From contig JANJUB010000042.1 in the NCBI GenBank assembly GCA_024710805.1, positions 1 through 46,178 on the forward strand: 46,178 nt of DNA. Reading direction: 5' to 3'. The notes beneath the pieces were generated by a model. It saw only the letters and a list, made by a program, of their open reading frames with translations, was not told the DNA's origin and did not search any database. This document shows, piece by piece, positions 24,549-33,044 of this stretch; position 1 is the first letter of the stretch; each line of letters opens with the position of its first letter. The stretch comes from Fimbriimonadaceae bacterium (GTDB taxonomy: Bacteria; Armatimonadota; Fimbriimonadia; Fimbriimonadales; Fimbriimonadaceae). The position numbers and the translations under genes were made by a program.

Positions 24549-25424
24549 TCAGCGATTGGGGTCGTAGGGATCCACGTGGATGACCACGTTGGCGGGAGCG
24601 AGTTCGGTTTCGATGCGCTTTTCGAGCCGATCCGCGAGGTCGTGAGCTTCGAGCAAGGACCATTCTCGCGGGACGACGATGTGCATGTCCACGTACCTGA
24701 GCGATCCGGCGCGACGAGTGCGGAGGCGGTGGTAGCCGAGGACGCCTGGCTCGTGTTCCACCAAAGCCCCAATACGGGCAACTTCTTCGTCGGGAAGCCG
24801 GATATCGATCAGGTCGTGAAACGCTTGGCGGGCGAGTCTCCAGGCGCCGATGGTCATCCATACGGCGAGCCCTAAGGCGACCACCGAGTCGCTCCATGTG
24901 ACGCCGGTGAGATGCACCGCGAGGAGCCCGACCAGAACCCCGACGCTGGTCACGAAGTCCACCATCAGATGCTGAGCGTTCGACTTTAGCGCGAGCGAGT
25001 GAGTCCGGTAGCCGATCCGGCCAACGTAGCGAGCGACCCCAAGGGCACCCACCGAACTGGCGGCCATGACCCATAGGCCCAAGTCCAACTGGACAATCGG
25101 CTGAGGCGTCACGAGTCGCATCACCGCTTCGACGACGACGTACACCACGACTCCGAACAGCAGAATCGACTCGCCGAATCCAGCGAGGCTCTCGATCTTG
25201 CCATGGCCAAAGGGGTGTTCCTCGTCGGGCGGGGCCGCCGCGGCGGTTACGCTGATGAGGGCAATCGAAGAAGCAAACACGTCAGTGAGAGAGTGCGCAG
25301 CCTCAGACAGGAGACTGACCGAGCCTGTCAGGACCGCGGCGATGAGCTTGATGATCGTCGAGACGATATTGAACGCCACCGAGACACCCGCCGCGCGGCG
25401 CTTTTCCCACTCCATGACGTCCAT
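24549..25424 (-). CDS. Cation diffusion facilitator (CDF) metal transporter
   Basis: A 292-residue metal/proton antiporter of the Zn/Fe/Mn/Co family. The start at 25424 (MDVMEWEKRRAAG) is chosen because the first membrane helix follows at once; an upstream extension would run through trpA. Helix 2 has SLLSEAAHSLTDVF with metal-site residues His44 and Asp48. HPFGHGKIESL is the family loop, and helix 5 has the second HLMVDFVTSVGVL site (HxxxD). A C-terminal cytoplasmic domain (about 205-292) ends PANVVIHVDPYDP. Only 25 bp separate its start from that of divergent trpA. Confidence 0.93.
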   Translation of the reverse strand: MDVMEWEKRRAAGVSVAFNIVSTIIKLIAAVLTGSVSLLSEAAHSLTDVFASSIALISVTAAAAPPDEEHPFGHGKIESLAGFGESILLFGVVVYVVVEAVMRLVTPQPIVQLDLGLWVMAASSVGALGVARYVGRIGYRTHSLALKSNAQHLMVDFVTSVGVLVGLLAVHLTGVTWSDSVVALGLAVWMTIGAWRLARQAFHDLIDIRLPDEEVARIGALVEHEPGVLGYHRLRTRRAGSLRYVDMHIVVPREWSLLEAHDLADRLEKRIETELAPANVVIHVDPYDPNR

Positions 25425-25449
25425 CTCTGGTAAGTTTGAAAGGTTCCCG

Positions 25450-26238
25450 ATGCTGAGTGCCACCTTCAATGCCCTGCGATCCCGAGGTGAGGGCGCGCTC
25501 GTTGTTTTTGTTACGGCTGGCGATCCCGACTTGGAGAGCTTTCCGAAGCTGTTAGAGGCCCTGGCCGAGGGTGGGGCTGATGTCATCGAAGTCGGCCTCC
25601 CGTTCAGCGACCCGATCGCCGATGGCCCGGTGATTCAGGCTAGCAGCCAGCGTGCGCTCGATCGCGGCGTGACTCCAGGAGCCGTTTTGGAAGCGCTTGC
25701 CCGATGCAGAGTCGACGTGCCGATCGTGCTGATGGGCTACTACAACCCGATCTTGCGACGAGGGCTCAAGGAGTTTGCTCAAGCGGCAAAAGAGGCGGGC
25801 GTCGCGGGCACGATTGTAAGCGATCTCACGCCCGATGAGTCGGATGCGTGGATCGAGGCGAGCCGGGCAGCGGGACTCGACACCGTCTTTCTCGCTGCGC
25901 CGACCAGCACCGATGAGCGGATTGCCGCGGTTGCCCAGCGCTCGTCCGGGTTCGTTTATGCGGTGTCGAGAACCGGCGTCACCGGTAGCCACCAGGCCGC
26001 GCCTCCCGACGTCGGCGCGCTCGTCGCTAGGATTCGTGCCCACACCGAGGTGCCGGTTTGTATCGGCTTCGGCATCAGCCGTCCAGAACATGTTGCTGAG
26101 ATGGTCAAAGTCGCCGACGGTGCGGTCGTGGGATCGTGGCTCGTCAACTGGCTGAGCGAGCATTGGCAGGCCGGGGCGGGTTACGACGCGCTTGTGCAAG
26201 CCGTAAGAGAATTGAAAGAGGCCACCCAACCCCAATGA
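25450..26238 (+). CDS. trpA: Tryptophan synthase alpha subunit
   Basis: TrpA cleaves indole-3-glycerol phosphate to indole and glyceraldehyde-3-phosphate and passes indole to TrpB. The 262 residues form a TIM barrel with catalytic Glu47 (VIEVGLPFSDP) and Asp58 (IADGP), spaced as in E. coli Glu49/Asp60. GYYNPI, SDLTPDES and VSRTGVTGS are further family motifs. ATG at 25450 follows GAAAGG with a 6-nt gap; a longer in-frame extension would run into the CDF gene. trpB is not adjacent. The rhodanese gene overlaps its stop (ATGA), so the two are cotranslated. Confidence 0.96.
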   Translation: MLSATFNALRSRGEGALVVFVTAGDPDLESFPKLLEALAEGGADVIEVGLPFSDPIADGPVIQASSQRALDRGVTPGAVLEALARCRVDVPIVLMGYYNPILRRGLKEFAQAAKEAGVAGTIVSDLTPDESDAWIEASRAAGLDTVFLAAPTSTDERIAAVAQRSSGFVYAVSRTGVTGSHQAAPPDVGALVARIRAHTEVPVCIGFGISRPEHVAEMVKVADGAVVGSWLVNWLSEHWQAGAGYDALVQAVRELKEATQPQ

Positions 26239-26555
26239 TTCCGATAATCACGCCCAAACAACTCGCCGAAGAGCTCAAGAGCGAGCAGAAGCCCGTTCTT
26301 CTCGATGTCCGCGAGGCCCACGAGTTGGCCGTCTCGAAGCTCGACATCGACCATCACATTCCCCTGGGTGAGTTGCCTTCGCGGCTATCAGAACTGGACC
26401 CCAACGCGGACATCGTGGTCGTGTGCCGAAGTGGCGCGCGAAGCGGAAGGGCGACGGAGTTCCTCCTCTCGCTCGGTTTTCGGTCAGTGCGCAATCTCGC
26501 GACCGGCATGAACGGCTGGTCCCGAGATGTCGATCCGTCGGTTCAGATGTACTAG
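26235..26555 (+). CDS. Rhodanese-like sulfurtransferase domain protein
   Basis: A single-domain protein of 106 residues with catalytic Cys64 in VVVCRSGARSGRA, an active-site loop CRSGAR of thiosulfate/persulfide-type rhodaneses. VLLDVREAHELAVSKLDIDHHIPLGEL is the typical first half, and NLATGMNGWSRDVDP the end. It carries or transfers sulfane sulfur in the cytoplasm; the acceptor is unknown. ATG overlaps the trpA stop by 4 bp. Its TAG stop overlaps the TAG of the convergent SARP-type regulator gene within CTAG. Confidence 0.93.
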   Translation: MIPIITPKQLAEELKSEQKPVLLDVREAHELAVSKLDIDHHIPLGELPSRLSELDPNADIVVVCRSGARSGRATEFLLSLGFRSVRNLATGMNGWSRDVDPSVQMY

Positions 26556-29506
26556 GCGCTGTCGAGCAATCTGGACCAACTTTGGGTGTCCAGCCGGCGC
26601 CCGACGGTCACCGCGGTTTCGAACGGCTCGGCACCAAGGTCGGACTTGACGGCCTCTCGCACCCGTTGATACTCGTCCGACTCGACCCCAAACACGCACG
26701 TCGCGGTCGTGGCCCACATGGACTCGACGACGCCCATAATGCGGGCCGTCGTCTCCAACTTGCCCATCTCGCGCAGCGCATATGAGGCCTCCACCAGCGC
26801 GCCCCAGATCATGGTGACGTCGTCAATAGGATCGGCGAGCAGCTTGCGGCATGCCTCGAGCGAAGCCCCGGGATCGCCTAACATCCGCTCCGCTCGCGCA
26901 ATCATGCGCCGACAGTCCTGCTCATAGACATGGAACCGATTGGCCTCGAAAATGGCGCGCGCTTCTTCGATGAGCGGCTTGCCTGTCGCGGGCTTGCCTT
27001 GCAGAAGATCGAGATTGCCGAGATTGGCGAGCGGCATGGCGATGAGATAGGGGATGCCGATCTTGCGAGCGAGCGTCAGCGTATCCTCGTAGACCCGCGC
27101 GGCTTCGTCCCAGCGACGCTGCTCGACGAGCGTGTTGCCGAGCGCGAGCAGGTTCCGCGCTTCGTTGGCGGGGATGTCGATCGACCTCACCAGCTCGACG
27201 TTCTCACGGAGAATCTGCTCAGCTCGGGAGAAATCTGAACTGCGGTGGGCCTCGAGCGCTTCCTGAAGCCTCGCCTGGCTCAGATACTCAAGGTCATCTT
27301 CTTGCGTGAAGATCTGAATCGCCTCATCGTTGGTGGTTCGGGCAAGTTCATACTTGCCGAGCCGCCAAGCTAGACGGGCCTGGCGGAGAATGAGTAACCC
27401 GCGAACGAGGACGGGTAGCTCCGCCTCGTGGGCACGAATCGCATCGAGCAGACCAGCCCCCTCGCGGACCCGGCCCGTGGCCTCCCAGTACAGTGCGAGC
27501 CCCGCGCCGAACCGAGCGGCTTCCTCAAATCGACCGCTGTCAATTAAATGCCGCAGGGCGGCGAGGCAGTTGGCATTGTCCTCAGCGATGAGGTGTAACC
27601 CGGTCATGCCCTCGCGCCGGACGGCTCGCTCGACGAGGGCTGCATAGTAGTCGGCATGGGCGTTGCTCGCTTCGGCCGCGAGGTCAGGGTTCATCTGATC
27701 TCGGCAGAAGGCTCGAACCGTCTCAAGCATCGAGAATCGTAGGCCGCGCTCGGTTGGCGTAGAGTTCACAAGCCCGAACTCCTCGACCACTCGCAGCAGT
27801 TCATAAACGTCGATGCCGTAGCACACTTGGGTTGCGGCGGCGTGATCCCAACCGCCCACAAACACGCTCAGCTTGACGAACGCCTCACGCAAAGACTCGG
27901 GCACCATGAGGAAGCTGCCATCGACAACCGCGCGCATCGAGCGATGCCGGGGAGCGAGATCCTTCCGTCGACTGGTCAAGCGATCGTAGTGCGCCGTAAC
28001 TTGCTCGACCATCTGGCTCGCGGTCAGGGTTCGTGCCCAGCTTGCGGCTAGTTCGAGCGCAAGAGGGACGCCTTCAAGGCGCTGGCATAGCTCTTGGATC
28101 GCGGCGGCGGTCCGCTCGGTCAGTTGGAAGTCCTGGCGAGCAGCCTGCGCCCGATCCACGAAGAGGGCGATTGCCGGGTTCTTAGCGAGATCCTGTAGCC
28201 GATCGGCTTCGCCGGGGATGGGTAGAGGCCGTACCGGTAGCACATGTTCGCCGTCGATATCGAGCGGATGCCAACTGGTAACGAGCACGTAAACGTTCGG
28301 AAGGTGGACGAGCATGTCGGCCAGTTCGGCAACGACGGTATCGTCCGCGCGCTCAAGGTTATCGAGGACAAGCAAGGAAGCATGGCCGTGGGTCCATCGA
28401 ACGATCACGCCGAGTGGGTCGTCGGTGGGGTGACCGGTGATCAACTGGGCGGCGGTGCCGACAATCGAGTCGTCAGGCGCGTGCTCAGCCATCGAGACGA
28501 ACGCGATTCGGTCACCAAAGAACCGATCGCCCTGCCACGCGGCCTCGACGGCGAGTCGGGTCTTACCCATCCCGCTGAACCCCGTCAAGGTGGTGAGCCG
28601 CTGTTGCTGTTCCCAGAGGCTAAGGATGGTGGCGAGTTCTTCGTCGCGACCCCAGAGCTTGGTCAAGTAGCGGGGAAGTCCGCGGTGACTCGCGACCGTC
28701 ACCGACTCGGTCATCAGCGGAGGCTCGTGAGTCTCGGGCTGAACATCGAAATCCGCTTCCTCGCCCCCCAACTGGGACATCGCTTCCTGACGGAGCCTCT
28801 CGGCGCGCTCCGAAGGCACGTCGTCGTCGAGAGCCAGCGCGCGAACGAGCTGCTGATACTGGGCGAGTGCCGATCGCGGACGGCCCGCGGCCAGGTACAG
28901 CCGCATCAGCGCGCGGTGAGCCCGTTCGTCGGAAGGATCGATTGCGAGACGACGGATGGCGACTTCGATCGCTTCGGAAATGCGTCCGGTTTGGGCGTAA
29001 GAGCGGATCAGGTGGCTGAGGGCCTCGTAGTACTGGTCGCTCAGACGAACGCGCTCGAGTAGCGCCCACTCCTCGTAGTAGCCGTCGAGAAACTCGCCCT
29101 GATAAAGATCGACCGCCTGCCGCAAGTGCTGGGTAGCGTTGTCCTCTGACTCCTCCGCCGCTTGCAGAGCTTCCTCGAACTCGGCAACGTCGGTGACCAC
29201 GGTATGAGGATTCACCTGAAGCGACAAGTGGTCGGCCTGAAGCACATAGCCGGGTTCGCAACCCGGCGGATGAAGTTGTCGACGGAGCGAAGAAATGGCC
29301 TGATTGAGGCGGTTTCGAATGGCCGAAGGGTCTCCGTCGGGCCAAAGCAGCTCTGCCATCGTCTCGCGAGGGAACGACCGTCCCGCATGGAGGGCGAGAT
29401 AAGCCAGCAACGCCCCCGTCTTCTGAGTCTGGAAGCGGGAGATCACGCGATCTCCTTGGCGCACGCGCAACCCGCCCAACAATTCGATTCGGCACGGCGG
29501 ATTCAT
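26552..29506 (-). CDS. SARP/BTAD-NB-ARC-TPR transcriptional regulator (AfsR-like)
   Basis: A 984-residue regulator with an OmpR-like winged helix and BTAD domain (about 1-245; FQTQKTGALLAYLALHAGRSFPRE, ELLWPDGDPSAIRNRLNQAISSLRRQL). A linker and an NB-ARC/STAND ATPase follow (about 285-560; P-loop GFSGMGKT at 309-316, LLVLDNLE Walker B). The C-terminal ~350 residues are TPR-like repeats (YEDTLTLARKIG...ANLGNLDLLQG). STAND proteins are ATP-dependent switches whose TPR end senses the signal. It is divergent from araFGH with 77 bp between starts, so it may control arabinose-type uptake, which is inference. CATAAT ends 8 nt before the ATG and no ribosome site is seen. It overlaps the convergent rhodanese stop. 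Confidence 0.9.
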   Translation of the reverse strand: MNPPCRIELLGGLRVRQGDRVISRFQTQKTGALLAYLALHAGRSFPRETMAELLWPDGDPSAIRNRLNQAISSLRRQLHPPGCEPGYVLQADHLSLQVNPHTVVTDVAEFEEALQAAEESEDNATQHLRQAVDLYQGEFLDGYYEEWALLERVRLSDQYYEALSHLIRSYAQTGRISEAIEVAIRRLAIDPSDERAHRALMRLYLAAGRPRSALAQYQQLVRALALDDDVPSERAERLRQEAMSQLGGEEADFDVQPETHEPPLMTESVTVASHRGLPRYLTKLWGRDEELATILSLWEQQQRLTTLTGFSGMGKTRLAVEAAWQGDRFFGDRIAFVSMAEHAPDDSIVGTAAQLITGHPTDDPLGVIVRWTHGHASLLVLDNLERADDTVVAELADMLVHLPNVYVLVTSWHPLDIDGEHVLPVRPLPIPGEADRLQDLAKNPAIALFVDRAQAARQDFQLTERTAAAIQELCQRLEGVPLALELAASWARTLTASQMVEQVTAHYDRLTSRRKDLAPRHRSMRAVVDGSFLMVPESLREAFVKLSVFVGGWDHAAATQVCYGIDVYELLRVVEEFGLVNSTPTERGLRFSMLETVRAFCRDQMNPDLAAEASNAHADYYAALVERAVRREGMTGLHLIAEDNANCLAALRHLIDSGRFEEAARFGAGLALYWEATGRVREGAGLLDAIRAHEAELPVLVRGLLILRQARLAWRLGKYELARTTNDEAIQIFTQEDDLEYLSQARLQEALEAHRSSDFSRAEQILRENVELVRSIDIPANEARNLLALGNTLVEQRRWDEAARVYEDTLTLARKIGIPYLIAMPLANLGNLDLLQGKPATGKPLIEEARAIFEANRFHVYEQDCRRMIARAERMLGDPGASLEACRKLLADPIDDVTMIWGALVEASYALREMGKLETTARIMGVVESMWATTATCVFGVESDEYQRVREAVKSDLGAEPFETAVTVGRRLDTQSWSRLLDSA

Positions 29507-29514
29507 CGGTTAAG

Positions 29515-29520
29515 ATTATG
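29515..29520 (-). promoter_or_regulatory. Candidate -10 element of the leaderless SARP-type gene
   Basis: On the minus strand CATAAT, 8 nt (CTTAACCG), then ATG. It lies in the 77-bp space shared with araF. Confidence 0.5.
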
Positions 29521-29568
29521 GGACGGAAACCGCTTTTCGGGTTTAGGGCCCCTTTAGATGCGGCGTAC

Positions 29569-29574
29569 GATAAT
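29569..29574 (+). promoter_or_regulatory. Candidate -10 element of araFGH
   Basis: GATAAT ends 9 nt before the araF ATG. A short GGTGA lies between and could help ribosome binding, so it is a less clear leaderless case. Confidence 0.4.
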
Positions 29575-29583
29575 CGGTGATCT

Positions 29584-30618
29584 ATGCTCAAAAGACTCTG
29601 GCTGCTGTTTGGCATCGTCGCGATGCTGTTCGTGATCGGGTGCGGATCGAAAGGCGGTGACGCGACTGCGCCAAGTGGCGACGGCACGGCGACGTCGGGT
29701 GAGAAGGTGAAGATCGGCTTCCTCGTGAAGTCGGCGACCGAACCGTGGTTCCAAACCGAATGGAAGTTTGCCGATGAAGCGGCCGCCAAGTACGGCTTTG
29801 AACTGATCAAGCAAGAAGTGAAGGACGCCGAAAAGGTGTCCTCCGCGATCGACGAACTGGCAGTCAAGGGCGCAAAGGGCGTCATTATCTGCACCCCCGA
29901 CCCCAAGCTCGGCACGCTCATCGTGGACAAGTGCAAGGAGAAGGGGCTGAAGCTGATGTCGGTCGACGACCGGCTCGAAGGTCCCGACGGCCAGCCGCTG
30001 ACCGACGTGCCCCATGTGGGAATTTCGGCTCGCGACATCGGCAAGTCGGTGGGCCAGGCCCTGGTCGATGAGATGAAGAAGCGGGGCTGGAACCTTAGCG
30101 AGGTGGGCGCGATCGCCGTTACGCTGGATACGCTTCAGACCGCTCGCGAGCGCACCGAGGGGGCAATGGAAGTTCTCACCGCCAACGGTTTCGATGCGAC
30201 GCGCATCTGGAAGGCCCCGTGGAAGAACGCAGCGAGCGCGGACATCCCGAACGCGCTGGATGCCGCGAACATCGTGCTCACCCAGCAACCGGGCGTTAAG
30301 TATTGGATTGGCTTCAGTTCTAACGACGACGGCGTGCTCGGCATCGTCCGCGCCACCGAGCAGCGCGGCATCAAGGCCGAGAACGTGATCGGCGTCGGCA
30401 TCAACGGCACGTCGGGCGTGGACGATCTGAAGAAGACTCCACCGACCGGCTTCTTTGCCTCCATCCTGCTCAGCCCGCGCAAGCACGGCTACGAGACCGC
30501 CGAACTGATGTATAAGTGGGTCACCGAAGGCGTGGAGCCCGCCAAAGAGACTTGGACCAGCGGCACGCTGATCACCCGAGAGAACTTCGAAGAAGAGATG
30601 AAGAAGGAAGGGCTGTAA
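29584..30618 (+). CDS. araF: L-arabinose-type sugar-binding lipoprotein
   Basis: A 344-residue solute-binding protein with a lipoprotein signal ending at Cys20 (LFVIGCGS), so it is membrane-tethered rather than free. It reads strikingly like E. coli AraF: KIGFLVKSATEPWFQTEWKF, GAKGVIICTPDPKLG, MSVDDRL, NDDGVLGIVRATEQRG and VIGVGINGTS. It should deliver L-arabinose (or a close pentose/galactose) to AraG-AraH. araG starts 6 bp after its stop. The divergent SARP-type gene may be its regulator. No araBAD genes are seen. Confidence 0.93.
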   Translation: MLKRLWLLFGIVAMLFVIGCGSKGGDATAPSGDGTATSGEKVKIGFLVKSATEPWFQTEWKFADEAAAKYGFELIKQEVKDAEKVSSAIDELAVKGAKGVIICTPDPKLGTLIVDKCKEKGLKLMSVDDRLEGPDGQPLTDVPHVGISARDIGKSVGQALVDEMKKRGWNLSEVGAIAVTLDTLQTARERTEGAMEVLTANGFDATRIWKAPWKNAASADIPNALDAANIVLTQQPGVKYWIGFSSNDDGVLGIVRATEQRGIKAENVIGVGINGTSGVDDLKKTPPTGFFASILLSPRKHGYETAELMYKWVTEGVEPAKETWTSGTLITRENFEEEMKKEGL

Positions 30619-30624
30619 GCCCGG

Positions 30625-32121
30625 ATGCCGCTCGAGTTCCGGGCCATCGGTAAGGAGTTTCCCGGCGTACGGGCGCTCGAAGACGTTTCCTTCGCCGTTG
30701 GCGAGGGAAGCGTCCACGCGCTGATGGGCGAGAACGGAGCGGGTAAATCGACCCTTCTCAAGATCCTGAGCGGCGCCTACCGCGCCGACTCCGGCGAGAT
30801 CATTCTCAACGGTCAATCGGTGTCGTTCGCCACGCCGGTTGCGGCACTTGAGGCGGGAGTTGCGGTCATCTATCAAGAGCTGCACTTGGTGCCCGAGATG
30901 ACGGTCGCGGAGAATCTCTTCCTGGGCCACTACCCGGCGGCGGGGGGATGGATCAAGCGAGCCGAACTCCGTCAGCGAGCGGTCGAGATCATCGGCCGAA
31001 TCGGCGAAGCCATCGATCCCGACATGAAGGTCGGAAACTTGTCGCTCGCCCAGCGGCAAATGGTCGAAATCGGCAAGGCCCTCTCGCGCAATGCGCAGGT
31101 CATCGCTTTCGACGAACCCACGAGTGCCCTCAGTGCACGTGAAGTCGAACGACTGTTCGAAATCATCGCTGACTTGCGTTCGCAAGGCAAGATCATTCTG
31201 TATGTCTCGCACCGCATGGATGAGATCTTCCGGGTGTGCGATGCGCTGACCGTCCTCCGGGACGGTAGGCACATCGAGACCTTCAAGTCGCTCGAGGGTG
31301 TTCTGCCGGGCGTGATCGTCGAGCGAATGGTCGGCCGCACCATCGACGATATTTGGGGCTATCGACCGCGGGCACACGGCGAAGTTGTTTTCAACGCCCA
31401 GCGCATCACCGGGCCGGGACTGGCGGAGCCGCAGGATATCCAAGTTCGCGCCGGGGAGATCGTCGGGATTTTCGGTTTGGTAGGCGCAGGGCGGACCGAA
31501 CTGCTGAAGGCGCTCTACCGCGGCGTTCCTGGATGTGGCGGGCGGATCGAGATTGCCGGAACACCCGTGCGTGCTGGCCAGCCCCGAGATTCGATTGCGG
31601 CGGGAATCGCTCTCTGCCCAGAAGACCGCAAGAAGGAGGGCATCGTCGGACTGCGCTCGGTGCTTGAGAACACGAACCTGAGTGCCCGTCGCAACCATGC
31701 GCTGGCGGGGGTCGTGATCGACGAGCGGTGGGAGCGGTCAAACGCCCAAGCCCAGGTCGACAAGCTCCGCGTGCGCACGCCGAGCCTGCAGCAACCCATC
31801 GGACTCTTGTCGGGTGGCAATCAGCAGAAGGTCATTCTCGGCCGTTGGCTGAGCGAGGACGTACGCGTGTTGCTCCTCGATGAGCCGACCCGCGGCATCG
31901 ACGTCGGCGCGAAGCGTGAGATTTGCGAGTTGATGTACGCGCTCGCCGAGACGGGCGTGGGCATCATCATGGTGAGCAGCGAACTGCCCGAAGTGCTCGG
32001 CGTCAGCGACCGCATCTTGGTCATGCGCCAAGGAAAGCTGGTCGCCGAGGTCCGCCGAGAGGAGGCGAGCGAAGCCAGTGTGCTCGCTTTGGCCCTTCCG
32101 GTGGGCGAGGAGGCGGCTTGA
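30625..32121 (+). CDS. araG: L-arabinose-type ABC importer ATPase
   Basis: A 498-residue tandem ATPase. The first domain has Walker A GENGAGKST (35-43), VIYQELHLVPEMTVAENLFLG and the variant signature LSLAQRQMVEIGKAL, as in AraG. The second domain has GLVGAGRTELLKALYRG in place of a normal P-loop, signature LSGGNQQKVILGRWL and LLLDEPTRGIDVGAK. Sugar-type (CUT2) importers have this asymmetric pair. It sits 6 bp after araF and overlaps araH by 4 bp (TTGA). Confidence 0.94.
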   Translation: MPLEFRAIGKEFPGVRALEDVSFAVGEGSVHALMGENGAGKSTLLKILSGAYRADSGEIILNGQSVSFATPVAALEAGVAVIYQELHLVPEMTVAENLFLGHYPAAGGWIKRAELRQRAVEIIGRIGEAIDPDMKVGNLSLAQRQMVEIGKALSRNAQVIAFDEPTSALSAREVERLFEIIADLRSQGKIILYVSHRMDEIFRVCDALTVLRDGRHIETFKSLEGVLPGVIVERMVGRTIDDIWGYRPRAHGEVVFNAQRITGPGLAEPQDIQVRAGEIVGIFGLVGAGRTELLKALYRGVPGCGGRIEIAGTPVRAGQPRDSIAAGIALCPEDRKKEGIVGLRSVLENTNLSARRNHALAGVVIDERWERSNAQAQVDKLRVRTPSLQQPIGLLSGGNQQKVILGRWLSEDVRVLLLDEPTRGIDVGAKREICELMYALAETGVGIIMVSSELPEVLGVSDRILVMRQGKLVAEVRREEASEASVLALALPVGEEAA

Positions 32122-33044
32122 GCCGGCTCTGGCAGCAGGCGGGCATGTTGCTCGTCTTGACGCTCCTGCTGGTCCTGAGCGCGGCGTTTGTGCCGAACTT
32201 TACGAAGTGGGAGAACGTGAAGGGGCTTCTGCTCGCGGTGTCCTTGGTCGGCATGATCTCCTGCACCATGCTGTTCTGCCTGGCGGGTGGGGACTTTGAT
32301 CTCTCCGTGGGTTCGACGGTCGCGTTGGCCGGGGTGATCGCCGCACTGGTGATCAACAAGTACGGCAACGCCCCGCTGGCGCTGATGATCCCTATCGCGG
32401 CGGGTGCGCTGATCGGCTCCGTTAACGGCTTTGTGATCGCGCGGATCGGCATCAACGCGCTGATCACCACGTTGGCGATGATGCAGATCGTGCGCGGGGT
32501 GGCTTACTTGATCTCGAACGGCTCATCGATCGGCGTGTTCGACAAGGGGTTGACCGGCATGGCGACGTGGTCATTCGGCGGGTTGCAGGCCTCGGTTTAC
32601 TATATGATCGCGCTGTTCGCCGCGTTCGGCTTCTTGTTGAACCGCACGGTGTTCGGCCGCAACACGCTTGCCATCGGCGGCAACTCCGAAGCGGCGAGAT
32701 TGGCCGGCCTGCCCGTCGTCCGCACCAAGGTGCTCATCTTCATGCTGCAGGGTGCCGTCGCGGCCTTCGCGGGCGTGATCTTGGCAGCTCGCGTATCGTC
32801 GGGCAATCCCGACACGGCTAAGGGGCTCGAGCTTCAGGTGATCTCCAGCTGCGTCTTGGGCGGCGTGTCGCTCACTGGCGGCATCGGCACGATCAGCGGC
32901 ATGATCGTCGGCGTCCTGATCATGGGCGTGGTGCAGAACTCGATGAGTCTGCTCAACATCGACGCGTTCTGGCAACTCGTCGCCAGCGGCGTCGTGCTCT
33001 TGGCCGCGGTCATGCTCGACCGGCTAAAGTCGCAGAAGGCTTAG
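32118..33044 (+). CDS. araH: L-arabinose-type ABC importer permease
   Basis: A 308-residue inner-membrane permease with eight or more hydrophobic segments and the CUT2 signature LAGGDFDLSVGSTVALAGV. NRTVFGRNTLAIGGNSEAARLAGL is the AraH/RbsC cytoplasmic loop. The start is TTG at 32118, because GAGGAGG (32107-32113) lies 4 nt upstream and the TTGA overlap with araG mirrors the usual ATGA coupling; the next ATG (32145) would cut into the first helix. An in-frame extension inside araG is rejected. The stop overlaps that of convergent lon within TTAG. Confidence 0.93.
   Translation: MSRLWQQAGMLLVLTLLLVLSAAFVPNFTKWENVKGLLLAVSLVGMISCTMLFCLAGGDFDLSVGSTVALAGVIAALVINKYGNAPLALMIPIAAGALIGSVNGFVIARIGINALITTLAMMQIVRGVAYLISNGSSIGVFDKGLTGMATWSFGGLQASVYYMIALFAAFGFLLNRTVFGRNTLAIGGNSEAARLAGLPVVRTKVLIFMLQGAVAAFAGVILAARVSSGNPDTAKGLELQVISSCVLGGVSLTGGIGTISGMIVGVLIMGVVQNSMSLLNIDAFWQLVASGVVLLAAVMLDRLKSQKA

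Noticed and set aside
29554-31698. Long antisense reading frame (714 codons) opposite araF and araG
   Set aside because: araF and araG match their families end to end; the opposite frame is Arg/Asp/His-rich with no domain and arises from GC-biased third positions.
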